From NCBI GenBank assembly GCA_958450365.1, contig CAUEEP010000901.1, positions 310,001 through 374,000 on the forward strand: a stretch of DNA of 64,000 nucleotides, given 5' to 3'. This DNA is from Mesorhabditis belari (taxonomy: Eukaryota > Nematoda > Chromadorea > Rhabditida > Rhabditidae). Under the pieces are notes generated by a model that did no database searches, was not told where the DNA came from, and worked only from the letters and a program-made list of their open reading frames with translations. Of this stretch, positions 63,731 through 64,000 are shown piece after piece; position 1 is the stretch's first letter, and each line of letters begins with the position of its first letter. The position numbers were made by a program, and so were the translations under genes.

Positions 63731-63957
63731 CTACTGGACAATGAAATATCATATTCGAAAAAATATCGTCACTTTCGCGCGTCTGTAACTCCCTTGTCTT
63801 TACCGCATTTCTAAATATTAATATTATCATTGTGTAGCCATTGAAAAGAGCTTTTAGAAAATGTTTAACACTAATAGTTTAAACTCAAAGACAAGCGAGT
63901 TACAGACGCGCGAAAGTGACGATCGTTTTTCAAATATCATATTTCATTGTCCAGTAC
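63731..63957. mobile_element. MITE family F
   Basis: About 227 bp. Inverted ends run from 'actggacaatgaaatatcat' inwards through 'cgtcactttcgcgcgtctgt' and its complement at 63902-63930, arms of about 75 bp. Confidence 0.85.
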
Positions 63958-64000
63958 TGTACCTATCAAGTATTTAAAACTCGTTTTTGCTATACAGAAG

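Overview
The window is nuclear DNA of a nematode, most likely a Caenorhabditis-like rhabditid. The evidence is an exact 22-nt SL1 spliced-leader sequence at the 5' end of an SL RNA gene paired with 5S rRNA, genes broken into short exons with TTTCAG-type acceptors, DEG/ENaC and nematode chemoreceptor families, TTAGGC-like telomeric hexamers, and many small inverted-repeat transposons. I assembled the gene models by hand, requiring GT-AG sites, continuous reading phase and family alignment recalled from general knowledge; no database was searched.

Layout. 0.4-12.0 kb (minus): one 22-exon gene for an EGF plus DEG/ENaC channel protein (EGAS type), whose introns carry minisatellites, SL-RNA-derived repeats, tRNA-derived elements and inverted-repeat elements. 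12.4-13.4 kb: a broken Tc3-like transposon. 13.9-37.7 kb: a cluster of one family of seven-transmembrane chemoreceptor genes (SRH/SRI type). Four copies look intact (13854-16662 minus, 24763-27173 plus, 29164-31972 minus, 32790-35616 minus) and there are at least four fragments or pseudogenes. They are interleaved with four 82-nt tRNA-Ser(CGA) genes, several damaged tRNA-Ser copies, a broken RTE-type retrotransposon (16.9-18.45 kb) and a tRNA-headed SINE. The copies at 24-27.4 and 32.5-36.5 kb are arms of a large inverted duplication.

37.9-39.4 kb: a degraded tandem array of SL1 RNA (minus) and 5S rRNA (plus) units with one apparently intact copy of each, interrupted by a Tc3-like fragment. 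39.9-41.5 kb: a retrotransposon tail and a mariner-type MITE. 41.9-47.2 kb (minus): a nine-exon PQ-loop lysosomal cationic amino acid transporter (laat-1 type). 48.9-51.1 kb (minus): a TBC1D7-like protein. 51.9-53.2 kb (minus): a RAD6/UBC-1 ubiquitin-conjugating enzyme. 56.0-61.9 kb (minus): parvin/PAT-6. The last two show conserved exons out of frame with each other by 1-2 nt, so I suspect uncorrected indels in this part of the assembly. 62-64 kb: no gene, but two MITE families.

The housekeeping-type genes are unrelated in pathway: lysosomal amino acid export, TSC/Rab regulation, ubiquitin conjugation and integrin adhesion. The chemoreceptor cluster is the fast-evolving accessory region. No CRISPR, operon-like bacterial feature or virus was seen.
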